Part shown: positions 35,468-45,499 of the stretch, one piece after another
Position numbering within the stretch: the stretch's first letter is position 1
Layout of the letters: every line of letters starts with the position of its first letter
NCBI GenBank assembly: GCA_010279815.1
Contig: QEOQ01000508.1
Span: forward strand, 5,604,367 to 5,668,366
Source of the DNA: Brachionus plicatilis
Taxonomy: Eukaryota; Rotifera; Eurotatoria; Ploima; Brachionidae
DNA length: 64,000 nt
Direction: 5' to 3'
Position numbers and translations under genes: made by a program
Notes under the pieces: generated by a model
The model's database searches: none
Told to the model about the DNA's origin: nothing
What the model saw: only the letters and a program-made list of their open reading frames with translations

Positions 35468-36062
35468 TTATTTTCCGACAAAATTTATTGAAACTCCATT
35501 TATACAGAATCGTTCGCCAGTTGGTTCGGGTCCATCTTCAAAAACATGACCCAAATGGGCACCGCACTTGAAAAGAATTTTAGAAAAAGTCACTTTTTAA
35601 CCTAAGTCATACTTTTGAACATGTTACTTCTGTTCTAATCATTCCGTGTGACTTATCAACTGTTCTGGTTACATTTTCCTCATTTTTTGACGCTTTGTAA
35701 AAGGCTAAATAAAAAAAATTATTTTTTTATGTTTAAAAATTAATAAATTATTCAAATTAACCTGGCCAACCACAATGACTATTAAACTTGGCATCTGATC
35801 TAATCAAATATTTTTGATTTTATTTTAAATTAAATTTCTAAATAAAATTACGTAAAGAGTTCAGCTCCGCAACAAATGCAAACATACTTTCCATTTTTAT
35901 CAAAATTCAAGTACTCGCTAGTGTACGGCTTAAAAAAATTTGGTTCAAATTGACCACAAAAAATGCTATTAGGCATACTCGTTCGGTTCCCTTCTGTCTA
36001 GTTACATGATATTGTTCAGGCGTCAAAACTTTTTTCCATTTTTCATCGTCATTTTGAGACAT
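35468..36062 (-). CDS. MSRB: methionine-R-sulfoxide reductase B (5 exons)
   Basis: Minus-strand exons 35979-36062, 35852-35928, 35762-35799, 35613-35704 and 35468-35566 give 129 residues, and one exon is only 38 bp. The protein reduces methionine-R-sulfoxide back to methionine. Visible features are [11 protein letters not shown] at the start of the fold, the two zinc CxxC pairs (CICC and the CSKC spanning exons 4-5), [15 protein letters not shown] and the catalytic Cys in RFCIN. No targeting peptide is seen, so a cytosolic form is likely. No upstream resolving Cys of the thioredoxin-dependent type was identified beyond the zinc cysteines. None of its exons reaches 100 bp, so open-frame scans miss it. 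Confidence 0.92.
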
Positions 36063-36677
36063 TTTGAGTATGTATAAAAATTTCTGATCTTTTTTCGCTT
36101 AAATATGCTTGTTTTTTGATTATGTAATTTTCCAGATCAATTTGGAAAGAATTTTATGCAATATTAAAACAAAATTACTTCACAAACATTAAATCGAAAT
36201 TTAAAATTTTGATTAAGTAATTAAATAAAAATTTTCAACAGTTTTTGTATTTGAGTCAAAAATTTCCTTATATTTGAGTTTTTTTCTCCAAAAAATGTGT
36301 GCCGTCAAAAAAAGAAATTCGCCCCTCATTAATGGTGTAAAAAATGTATCATATTTCTTCAAATAAAAGAAATTTGTTCATTCAGAAGAAACCTTTGATG
36401 ACCGAACATTTTTTTATCTTAAGAAATACGGTTGTTTGTTTTCTTTGAAAAAAAACATAGTTTTTTATTGAAAAGGATAATTTTTGAGAAAATTTATTTT
36501 AAATTAAAATTTTTGGAATCTCAGTTTTTTCTCGAATATTTTTAAATCCTGAAATTCACCACTATATAACTCATTTTAGATAATTCCTTTTCATTTGAAT
36601 ATAAACTTCGAACAATAAATAACAATAATTATCAAAATATCTTAAATTTAAATAAATAAAAGTTGAACATCTATTTA
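36063..36677. other. spacer between MSRB and SLC16-B
   Basis: 615 bp, AT-rich, with no gene recognised. It holds the presumed MSRB promoter and the 3' end of SLC16-B. Confidence 0.55.
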
Positions 36678-38143
36678 TTAAATTTTAAAAGTGTCTTCGA
36701 TTTTTTCTTGATTTTCATTTTGTTCCGATTCGATTGCCTAAATTAAAAACTGATTATTTTTTCTTTTTGATTTGATTTACTTACATTATCCAGCTTTAAG
36801 CAATCGATAATTGTAGTTCCAAATAATAAAAGTGTTCCTGCAACAATAGAAGTTAAACCTCCTAAATAAAATGCATTATCATAACTTTTATAGATTTCGA
36901 ATATTTTTCCAGCTACGGTAGGACCGGCAATAGCTGTGATACTCATTGTGATATGATAATATCCAATGGCTTGATTGGCTAACTTATGACATCCAGCCAG
37001 CGAATATGCAATAGGAACAATAAATGATAACAAAATACCGTCAAATATGCCCAATATGACAATTTCGACCATGAACACCCAATATATATTGGAAAATGGA
37101 ATACAAAATTGGGTAATTCCATAAAAAAGATAAACTATTGTATGATAGTGAACATGTGGTATTTTCTAATTTTAAAGTTAAACAATGTTTAAAATAGATA
37201 CAGAAAATATACCTTAGCTGTCCAATCTCCCAGTCTTCCAAAGATAATTCCCGCAATAGCTGCCAAAGTCGAAAATACTACATTTATAATCATAGGTTCT
37301 TTATCTGGAAAGGCCAATTTTCCAAAATGATCCTTAAAAATGTGATAAGTTAAGTTAAGTTTTAATACAAAAATATTCAATTATTTTATTTACTATATTT
37401 ATAATCGGAATAAAATAACCAAATTTTCCGATAAATGTTGAAACGCACCATAAAATGAATTTTTTCCTTTTAAAAATTTCCGTTCCTAAACTTTTTTTAA
37501 TTTCTTTTTGAAAACTGTTCGATTCATCTTTGTTTTTTTCCGGAGTTATGTAAGTAAATACGGCTAAAACTCCAATTGCATTAATTACTGCCAACACGAT
37601 AAATGTCATTTTTAAGCCACTTGAATTTAGAATAGCAGAAGTAATTATTGGTAACAGCACAATGATTATGGAACCAATAAAATTCATTAATCCATTTGCC
37701 AAAGAGAGCTTCTTTTCAAAATAATATGGTAATATAGATAAAGTTGCAGCAAGTAACAATGCTTGACCAAAGCCAAATAAAAATCCATAGGTGAGAAAAT
37801 ACAATTTTAAATTGGTAACAAAAATGCAACCTATAAGTGATGCTGTGGAAACTACAGCACCCACCAGTCCGATTTTTAATGGATTATATAAATCTACTAG
37901 AACGCTTCCTAGAACGCAAAATATATATTCTACTCCTATTGCCATGCTACCAATCCATCCAGCATATGTCACATGATTTTCAGTACCTTCATAAATACGC
38001 TCAAATTCAACATATATCAATCCATAATTGTTGCACATTCCAATCAGAATACCAAAGCAGTACCCAGTGGCTATATTTACAATCCATGCCCAGCCTCCGT
38101 CGCTGTGATATGACTCACTTGGTTTAGGAAATTTGAACTTCAT
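36678..38143 (-). CDS. SLC16 monocarboxylate-transporter-like protein B (4 exons)
   Basis: Minus-strand exons 37394-38143, 37213-37332, 36785-37165 and 36678-36737 give 436 residues. It has the same 12-span layout and SLC16 opening (DGGWAWIVNI) as the copy at 30127, with long shared runs such as TGYCFGILIGMCNNY and NHVTYAGWIGSM. Its N-terminus is about 30 residues shorter. The intron after NQAIG found in the A copy is absent here, while a C-terminal intron absent from A splits off a short acidic tail. So the copies are not very recent. The pair faces each other across peroxidase-A and MSRB. Confidence 0.9.
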
Positions 38144-40023
38144 AGCTGCAAAAAATTTCTAATGATTTCCAAAATTTTTAAAATAAATTCAATTTAATTT
38201 TTTTTATATTTATATTGTTCTATTCTTGGTTAGTATTTTACTTTTGCTCGATTTCTATTCATTTTATTATTTAAATGTAATAACTGAAAACTAGAATTGA
38301 AGATTTTTGTTAGACATTTATTGCTCAACCTTTAGATTACGGACGCATTTCATAATAGCCTAACACTTTAAAATTTTACCTAGAAATTTTTTTTAATTAG
38401 ATTTATGGCTGCACAAATGAAATTTGATATATCATTGAATTCATCTTCTAGATACAATATTTCATTAAATAACTTGATGCTTATTACAAAATACATTTCT
38501 TGAATTTTTTTGTCAAAAGCAGTCATTTTAAAAATTTATTAATTTAAAACACACTAAAATCATTTATCGTTAAAATCACACATTTTCAAGAGAAAAAATT
38601 TTTTGAAAATGATTTAAAATTCGATTTAAAATATTTAACAAATTTCAAGCTATAAATGTTTGTTAAATATGAAATTTATTGAGAATTAATTGACAATTAA
38701 ATGATTTTGATATATTTTTCAAGGAAAAGAACCAAAAATATCATTTGATGTGATTACGTCAAAAAATAATTGACTCAAGTCAAAAAATAAAATCAAGTAT
38801 TATTTTTGATTAGTAACGATTGCAATCAGAATCGATCCAAAGCTCTGTTTTCCAAAAAACTAACTCTTTAACAAAAAAAACGCTGAAAATTAACTTGTTG
38901 CTTCATGTCAGTAGATATCAACTTGTATCAGAGTTGGTCAAAAGTCAAAGCCATGAAGTCCAAGTTAAAAATGGACTTAGACTTTATATGTTTTTTTTTT
39001 AAGTAATATGGTTTTTTGTTTTCTAAAATTCTTGTCTTTGGTCAAAACTAAAACTCCAATTTTAAAGTTAAATTCAAAGTCAGGCTGTCTTTTCGATTCT
39101 CGTTTCCAAGTAAGTTAACCACAGGCCATTCCATCCTTAAATAACGAAAATCAACCATTGGAGTCGAATGAATGCAAAATGTCGACATAAATCAAGACTT
39201 TATCAATATCAATCAATGGAGAAAAAGCTTATGGGTATATCTGCATCTATTCATTTATGGCATAATTTATTTTCAGAGTTTTTTACATAGTCTAATTTAT
39301 TTGTTTATCTGTACCGAGTTGATGCTCCTTCAGAATAAAATAAATATTTTTAAAATAAATTTAAATAAGATAAAATAAAACAAAAAATAAATGGAAAAAG
39401 CATATAAAAAGAAGCTTTCAAGATTGTTTTTTGGTTATAAATTGTTTATATGATACAAAGATATAAAGATATACCGTAAATAAAATACCTTTTTTCATCA
39501 AAATAAGAAAGTTGGGTCATTAAAGGGTTTCTCTTGTTCGAAAATTCTTCACTCTAAAAAAGTGACTCAAATAAAAAAAATTTATCTATTTTTTTCTTAT
39601 TTTAGAAACAAGAAAATACATGTAAATATGGTACATCTAATTTTAATTCTCCAGGCTAAGACATTTGTGCTGAAATCATGATCAAACACCAGAATCGAAG
39701 TTTCTTTAAAAAGTTTTATATCTTGTATTAATTAGGATATTGTGGTCGATTTTACCTCTAGTTAATTCTTATTAATTTTTTTTCCTAAATTTTTGTAAAC
39801 TGTTTGGTTTTTTATTTGTTTTTTTTTACTATTTAGAAATTCAATTTTTTGTTCTTTTTATTTTGTAAATAAAAAATTTCTAAAATAGACTAAATAATTT
39901 TCTGTTTTTTTTAATATCCATTCTTAAAATGCTTTATATATGAAATGTTTTTTTAATTTTCAATACCCAAGGAGCATTTTTATATTTTTAATTTAACTGT
40001 TAATTATAATGAAAATAATTCAA
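38144..40023. other. 1.9-kb spacer with repeat remnants
   Basis: Around 38928 a CAGAGTTGGTC motif followed by AAGTC-type repeats looks like a lone hAT end. At 39296-39346 is a copy of the dispersed ~50-bp repeat (ACCGAG..GCTCCTTCAGAATAAAATAAAT). No gene was recognised; the small frames 38820-39002 and 39172-39378 lie in this repeat-rich DNA. Confidence 0.5.
39296..39346. repeat. dispersed ~50-bp repeat copy
   Basis: Contains TTATTTGTTTATCTGTACCG and then AGTTGATGCTCCTTCAGAAT followed by AAAATAAAT. The same core occurs, inverted, at 6605-6655 and, partly, at 42053-42100 and 9780-9830. It may be the tail of a retroelement. Confidence 0.6.
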
Positions 40024-41368
40024 ATGATTTCAGAAGATGAAGCAGCATTGTATGACAGACAGATTAGATTATGGGGTGTAGATGCTCAAAAAAAGTAAAA
40101 AAAGAACAAAATATATGTTTTCTTTTCATTCAATTAATATCTTGAATCAAAGATTGTTGTCATCAAGGATTCTTTTAATTAACATAAATGGTGTCGCGGC
40201 TGAGATCGCAAAAAATTTGGTTTTAGGTGGCATACATAGCTTAACTATTATGGATTTCAAAACAGTCTCTCCTGAAGACTTAAAATTCAATTTCCTTCTA
40301 GACCAGTCATCAGTTGGAAAAAATGTATTTAAATTTTGTCATTTTAAAATAATATAATGAGTTTATATTTAAGAGAGCTGAATCTTGTGTTAATGCATTA
40401 CAGACATTAAATCCAATGGTTAAAGTTTATTCAGACAAAGAACCTCTATCTTTGAAAGACCCGCAATTCTTAAGTGATAAAAATTTTGATCTGGTTTGTA
40501 TCATCTCAAATGATTTTGATGAAATTAATAAAATTAACAAAATTTGTCGAAATAATAATGTGCTTTTCTTGTCTGGTTATGTTTTTGGCCTTTATGGTTT
40601 TATGTTTGTAGATTTCAATTCATATCAGTATATAGTGTTAGTTAAATTTTATTTGTTTAGAATTTTTTACCTGATTAATTTATCAAGTGAGGCTCCAAAA
40701 ATTTCCGAAGACAATTTTGATAAGAAAAAAAATGCTCAGGATGCCGGATGCTCAGTAAAACAAGAAGCAGAAGAAAAATTGACTTTTGAAGAGAGAAAGA
40801 CGGATTTTAAGTCATTCGAAAATTTTATTAATGAATATGACCATGTGTTGAAAAATTTAAGCACTACTAAGTTGAAGAGACTTTCGAAGACTTACCTAAT
40901 TATTTTGTGTAAGTTTTAAGACAAATTTTTTTATTTTAACTAAAATTAAAATACTTCTTTAGTATTTAGAGAATTTTTGGAACATTTTAAACGACCTTTT
41001 GATTCAAAAATTCCAGAAGATACAGAAAATCTATTAAATTTGAAAAAAAAATTGTTTGATGACCTCAAAATAGATCAAGATTTGCTGAGCGATACATATT
41101 TATTAAAGTAAAATATTTTTTTTTCAAAATTCTAAGAATTTTCATTCTTTAAATTTAGCAAAACTTTTGATGAATTTAGTCCAGTCAATGCAATACTAGG
41201 AGGTATAATTGCTCAAGAAATAATAAAAGTATGTTTAAAATAAATAAATTTAAAAAAAATTAAAATAATAAATTATTATTTTAGGCTATCAGCAAAAAAA
41301 ATGAACCTGTAGATAATTTTTTCCTTTTCGATGGTAATTTAATGCTGGGTGAAGTTATTAAAATCTAA
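40024..41368 (+). CDS. SAE1: SUMO-activating enzyme subunit 1 (7 exons)
   Basis: Exons 40024-40094, 40153-40324, 40374-40627, 40688-40908, 40963-41107, 41159-41228 and 41285-41368 give 338 residues (human 346). SAE1 pairs with UBA2 to adenylate SUMO; this subunit brings the arginine that completes the ATP site but no catalytic Cys, and none is expected. The start SEDEAALYDRQIRLWG is the family hallmark. Then come ILLININGVAAEIAKNLVLGG (the nucleotide-binding fold, less glycine-rich than usual), FLSGYVFGLYGF, and near the end NAILGGIIAQEIIKAI and FFLFDG. Intron 3 is 60 bp, a multiple of three and without a stop, so the open frame reads through it. Splicing it restores similarity to the human protein. 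Confidence 0.93.
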
Positions 41369-42826
41369 AAAAATTAAGAAATTTTAAATGATAACATTAG
41401 TAACTTTCACATTTCTTAAAAACAAATAAAAACACAATACAAATTTAAATAAAAAGTATTTAAAAAGAACTGAATTTTTATTTATTTTTAAAAAAATTGT
41501 GTGGCGTCGTTAGTATTTGATTAAAATTTACATAATTAGATCGGTAAGTTACACAATTTACAAAATAATTTAATTCTTAAAAAGATTCATCCAAAAATAT
41601 CTAAATTGAGATCTAAAGTGAGATAATAATTGTTTATTGAATAAATAATAATAATAATAATAATAATGTTTCGGTTTAGAGATTCAAATAAAATTTATAA
41701 CAAAAACATTAAATTCGTAATACTTTTTTTTAAATTTTAGAATTTAATTATTTTCTGAAGTGGGTCTTATGCCTTTTTCACCAATTTTTCACTAACAAGT
41801 TAATTCCACTTAATGCTAGACATTTTATTTTGATTGCTTAATTCTAATACTCAACACCCAAATGAACCCAATAAAATCTGTAAAGAGGGTTAATGAATGA
41901 TAAATACTAGCATACTTTTAAATAATTAATTAAATAATTGTTGAGCTCAAACAATTTAAATAGTTAGTGTAATTACTAAAATATATTTTCATAGCACTGA
42001 GAATGGAATCATTATTTATTAACCATGAGTTCGTGTCTAGAACAGTGCCTAATAATTATTTATTTTATTTATTTATTTGTTTTTCTGTACCGGGCTAATA
42101 ATTAAGACAAGATGTGAGCTAATATACTATCAGCATCAAGAAGCGTCTACCTTTATGAAGGGGATATATGAGTATATTACAAATGACAAAATATTATTTT
42201 TCTTATTTGTTATTAACTAATTCACAACGTGCTAATTCCTGCGGAGTTCAGAATCCGATTGAAAAGCTTTGGAAGCTAAATTTCAATCAAAATTGATCAT
42301 GATATTCAGTAAATAAATTATCTACTTGTTTTCGAAAAAAAACCTGAACAAGATGTCCTTAGCTAATTTTTATTTCTAATAAAAAATTAAATTAGTATTT
42401 ATAAAAAATAACTAAAAAAAAATTTTCAGGCATGATAAATTTAACTAAATAAACAATCCCATTTTTAAAAAACATAAAAATTAAAGTTTTGCTTAATCTT
42501 ATTTATTTGGCTTGGAAATTCTAACTCAAATTTTCCTTTAAAAGTAAAATTCAAATAAAAAATTATAACGAGATAAGGCTTTCATTTGGATAATTCGAAC
42601 TCAATTGGTTACCAAACATGCCTTTTTTTAATAATGAGCTCAAAAATTCCAATCCATAATATAGAGTGTATATTAATTGCAAATAAAAATCTTTTCTAAA
42701 TGATTACATTGACGTAAGGGGCTTTAAGATCATTCCGGATAGTTTATCAATCTTAGTTCACAAGCAATAATCTGCTAGGAAGAGTCATGAAGGCTTTGAG
42801 ATTTTCAAACAAAACTCTCCTGCAAG
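41369..42826. other. AT-rich spacer with microsatellite and repeat copy
   Basis: 41645-41667 is an (AAT)n microsatellite. 42053-42100 is a partial copy of the dispersed ACCGRGCTAAT repeat. The rest has no recognised gene. Confidence 0.55.
41645..41667. repeat. (AAT)n microsatellite
   Basis: About seven uninterrupted AAT units. Confidence 0.9.
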
Positions 42827-43134
42827 TGTGAACAATTGATTAAATATTTTGAAAAAACTTGGATTAAAGAAGATGAACTACAACTGTGGAACCATTTTGA
42901 TACAGATATACCAATCAATCATAAAATCGAAATACTCAATTCAGGGTTAAACAAGATAATAAACCGGAATCATCCCAACACATTCATATTGGCCTAATAT
43001 GAAACATAAAACAACAACAAGCTGGAGAATTGATAGATTATGAACAAGTCAAACAAGCTAAAGTTGTTGATAAACTGTCGATAAGAAACAAAGAAAAAAA
43101 TTTCCAATTGGAACTTAGAAAAATTGAACACTAA
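42827..43134 (+). pseudogene. MULE transposase C-terminal remnant
   Basis: The first frame reads CEQLIKYFEKTWIKEDELQL followed by WNHFDTD..LNSGLNKIINRNHPN, and after a frameshift at about 43000 the next reads IKQQQAGELIDYEQVKQAKV to a stop at 43134. The FE.TWI....LWN, then LN..INR.HPN, then QQQAE..I series is that of the MULE/FLYWCH-associated transposase C-terminus, here with the TNN..EGWH motif degraded. It is independent of the MULE relic at 6437 and more decayed. Confidence 0.65.
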
Positions 43135-43198
43135 TACTCAAATGATTTAAAACATTTTTTATTTATTTTGAGTAAATATATACTACATTTTGACTGAT

Positions 43199-43349
43199 TT
43201 TTATTCGGATTAACAAATTTAAGAAATTCGGATTATCAAGGTTAAATTGCAAGTATTTTACATAAAACAGCATTTATTTGAAATTTTTTTTCGGATAAAC
43301 GAGTTATTCGGATTACAGAGTTTCGGATTAACGAGGGTTGACTGTATAT
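43199..43349. mobile_element. pogo-like terminal repeat remnant
   Basis: The end CAGTCAACCCTCGTTAATCC (read backwards from 43349) is typical of pogo/Tigger-type Tc1/mariner elements, and a TA dinucleotide follows it. Inwards there are four CGGATTA/CGGATAA motifs. No second end or transposase was found. Confidence 0.6.
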
Positions 43350-43410
43350 CCTTGTTAGTATTATATATTTCAACTATTTAATTTTCTTTATTTTCTATTA
43401 ATTCATATAA

Positions 43411-44191
43411 ATTTTTTTAGTCGATTATTAAATCGATTAATTTTTTTTAGTAGATTATTAAATCGATTAAATTTTTTTAGTCGACTATTAAATCGATTAA
43501 ATTTTTTTAGTCGATTATTTAATCGATTAAATTTTTTTAGTCGATTATCTAATCGATTAATTTTTTTTAGTCGATTATTAAATCGATTAAATTTTTTTAG
43601 TCGATTATTAAATCGATTAAATTTTTTTTAGTCGATTATTAAATCGATTAATTTTTTTTAGTCGATTATTATTTTAGTCGACTATTAAATCGAATTATTT
43701 TTATTTTGCTTTAAATCTATAATTTTAAATCAATTAAAAACCTTTTTTATTAAAAAATAATATTTTTTGCCCTCCTAAATTTTAATTTCGAGATAAATTA
43801 GAAGTATTATAGTCATCTAGAAAAAATAATTCGATTAAATAGTCGACTAAAATAACAATCGACTAAAAAAATTTAATCGATTTAACAGTTAACTGAAAAA
43901 ATTTAATCGATTTACCAGTCCACTAAAAAAATTAATCGATTTAAAAATCGATTAAAAAAAATGAGTTGATTTAATAATCGACTGAAAAAATTTAATCGAT
44001 TAAATAGTCATCTAAAAAAATTTAATCGATTTAATAGTCGACTAAAAAAAATTAATCGATTTAATAATCGACTAAAAAAAATTAATCGATTTAATAATCG
44101 ACTAAAAAAATTTAATCGATTTAATAATCGACTAAAAAAATTAATCGATTTATTAAATTTGTCAATCGATTGGAGTCGATTGCCAACACTA
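43411..44191. repeat. palindromic array of 30-bp repeats, hAT-like end
   Basis: From 43411 to about 43695 there are about nine tandem units of 30 bp built around TAGTCGATTATTAAATCGAT with a T run. A spacer of about 130 bp follows, and from about 43829 to 44155 come about eleven units of the reverse complement. The whole can fold into a very long hairpin. The right edge GTCAATCGATTGGAGTCGAT followed by TGCCAACACTA looks like a hAT terminus (TAGTGTTGGCA). A clean matching left terminus was not found. Confidence 0.8.
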
Positions 44192-44402
44192 ATAATTTCA
44201 GATTTTATATCATTTTCATCATGTCGTTTGTACAGAATTTAAAAGAAAAGTCGGAGTTATCAAAATTTAAAACAATCAAAGAATTTGAAATCATTTGTTG
44301 CTTTAATTATTTTTAATAACCAATTAAAAAATTAAAACATATTTAGATTGAAATAAAAAGTCATTTGAAATTTTTTAAATTTTTTTATAAGAAATTTCTA
44401 CA

Positions 44403-44509
44403 CAACACTAAAAGAAACAAGTTTGGTCCAGTTTTCTGTAATTCACCGGTAATAAATATTCTCGTCTCAATTGATTATTATATTTTTCGTTTTCTTCAAT
44501 ATTAGGCAT
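44403..44509. repeat. ~105-bp repeat, copy 1
   Basis: Includes TTGATTATTATATTTTTCGT and a GGTAATAAAT core. A similar copy lies at 48729-48834. Both copies abut a foldback. Confidence 0.65.
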
Positions 44510-44987
44510 TTTGAATTTTGGCAAAAAAATCAAAAACAAAATATAAAAAGTGCCAAAGCTTAAGTTCTGAAGGACCAAAACATGCTCTGTAAATTCTAGC
44601 TTCTAATACATCCTTTGTACCACCAATATACTGATTCTGCAAAACTGTGCAAAATTCAGAACATTGTGAATTTTAGTACAAAAAACAAAAACAAAACATA
44701 AAAAACGCCAGAACTTTAATCTGGATCGACTAAAACATGTTCTGTAAATTGTAGCAACTGATACATTCTTTGTACCACCACTTAAAGTTAAATTGGATTA
44801 TTAATATAATGTAGTATCCCAAATTAACTATTTTCTGAATTTTGCAGAATCAGTATATTGGTGGTACAAAGGATGTATCAGCTGCTTCAATTTACAGGAC
44901 ATGTTTTGGTCCTTCAGAACTTAAGCTTTGGCACTTTTAATATTTTGTTTTTGTTTTTTGCTCTAAATTTCACAATGCCCAATATAA
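44505..44987. repeat. foldback with three ~140-bp units
   Basis: Units at about 44505-44648 and 44660-44790 are direct copies; a third at about 44842-44987 is inverted. All share GTACCACCA, CTGTAAATT and ACATG blocks. The first and third are the most alike, for example the inverted pair containing GCCAAAGCTTAAGTTCTGAA. The first and third can pair to make a stem with the second copy in the loop. Confidence 0.75.
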
Positions 44988-45499
44988 AAATTCGCATTCA
45001 GAATAGAATTGTTTTTAGTCTTTAAAATTTTTTAATAAATTTTTCTAAAAAAGCTTCATCTTTTTTTTAATTTTGTGCCACGAATTCCTCGTTTAAATTT
45101 CAATTCATATTTGAGCCAAAAATCTAAATTTAAATTTTCAAAAATAAAAATATCTGTTTACTGGTTATTAGCTAAAAATTGCAATGAAAAAAATGAACAC
45201 TTCTATAAAAAATTCTAAAAAGTTTCCTTAGTATCTTAGTAATTAATAAAAATAAAATAATTACTCTGTGTCTAGATTCCTAATTTAATCAAACTTAGAT
45301 TTTTAGGAAAACTAGATTTTATTTTTTATTTGATTTAATTTGATTACATTTTTGTTTTTACGCCGTATACATCAGCATAGCAAAGAGGCACCATCACTTG
45401 GACAAAGCAACATCAAATCAGCTCTTGCTTAAACTTTTTTGTCAATTTTGATTTTATCATTTTTGTGTTGTTACAGAGTTTTCAGTTTAAATTGAATAA
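44988..45499. other. spacer and upstream region of the AGC kinase
   Basis: AT-rich. The last 140 bp are less AT-rich and probably contain the kinase promoter and leader. No other feature recognised. Confidence 0.5.

Noticed and set aside
40628..40687. Reading through this stretch as SAE1 coding sequence
   Set aside because: It has a GTATAT donor and a TCAAG acceptor, and removing it joins the family-conserved segments; its 60-bp length just hides it.
43177..44191. CRISPR-like spacing of the 30-bp repeats
   Set aside because: There are no unique spacers; it is simple tandem DNA in a eukaryotic genome.
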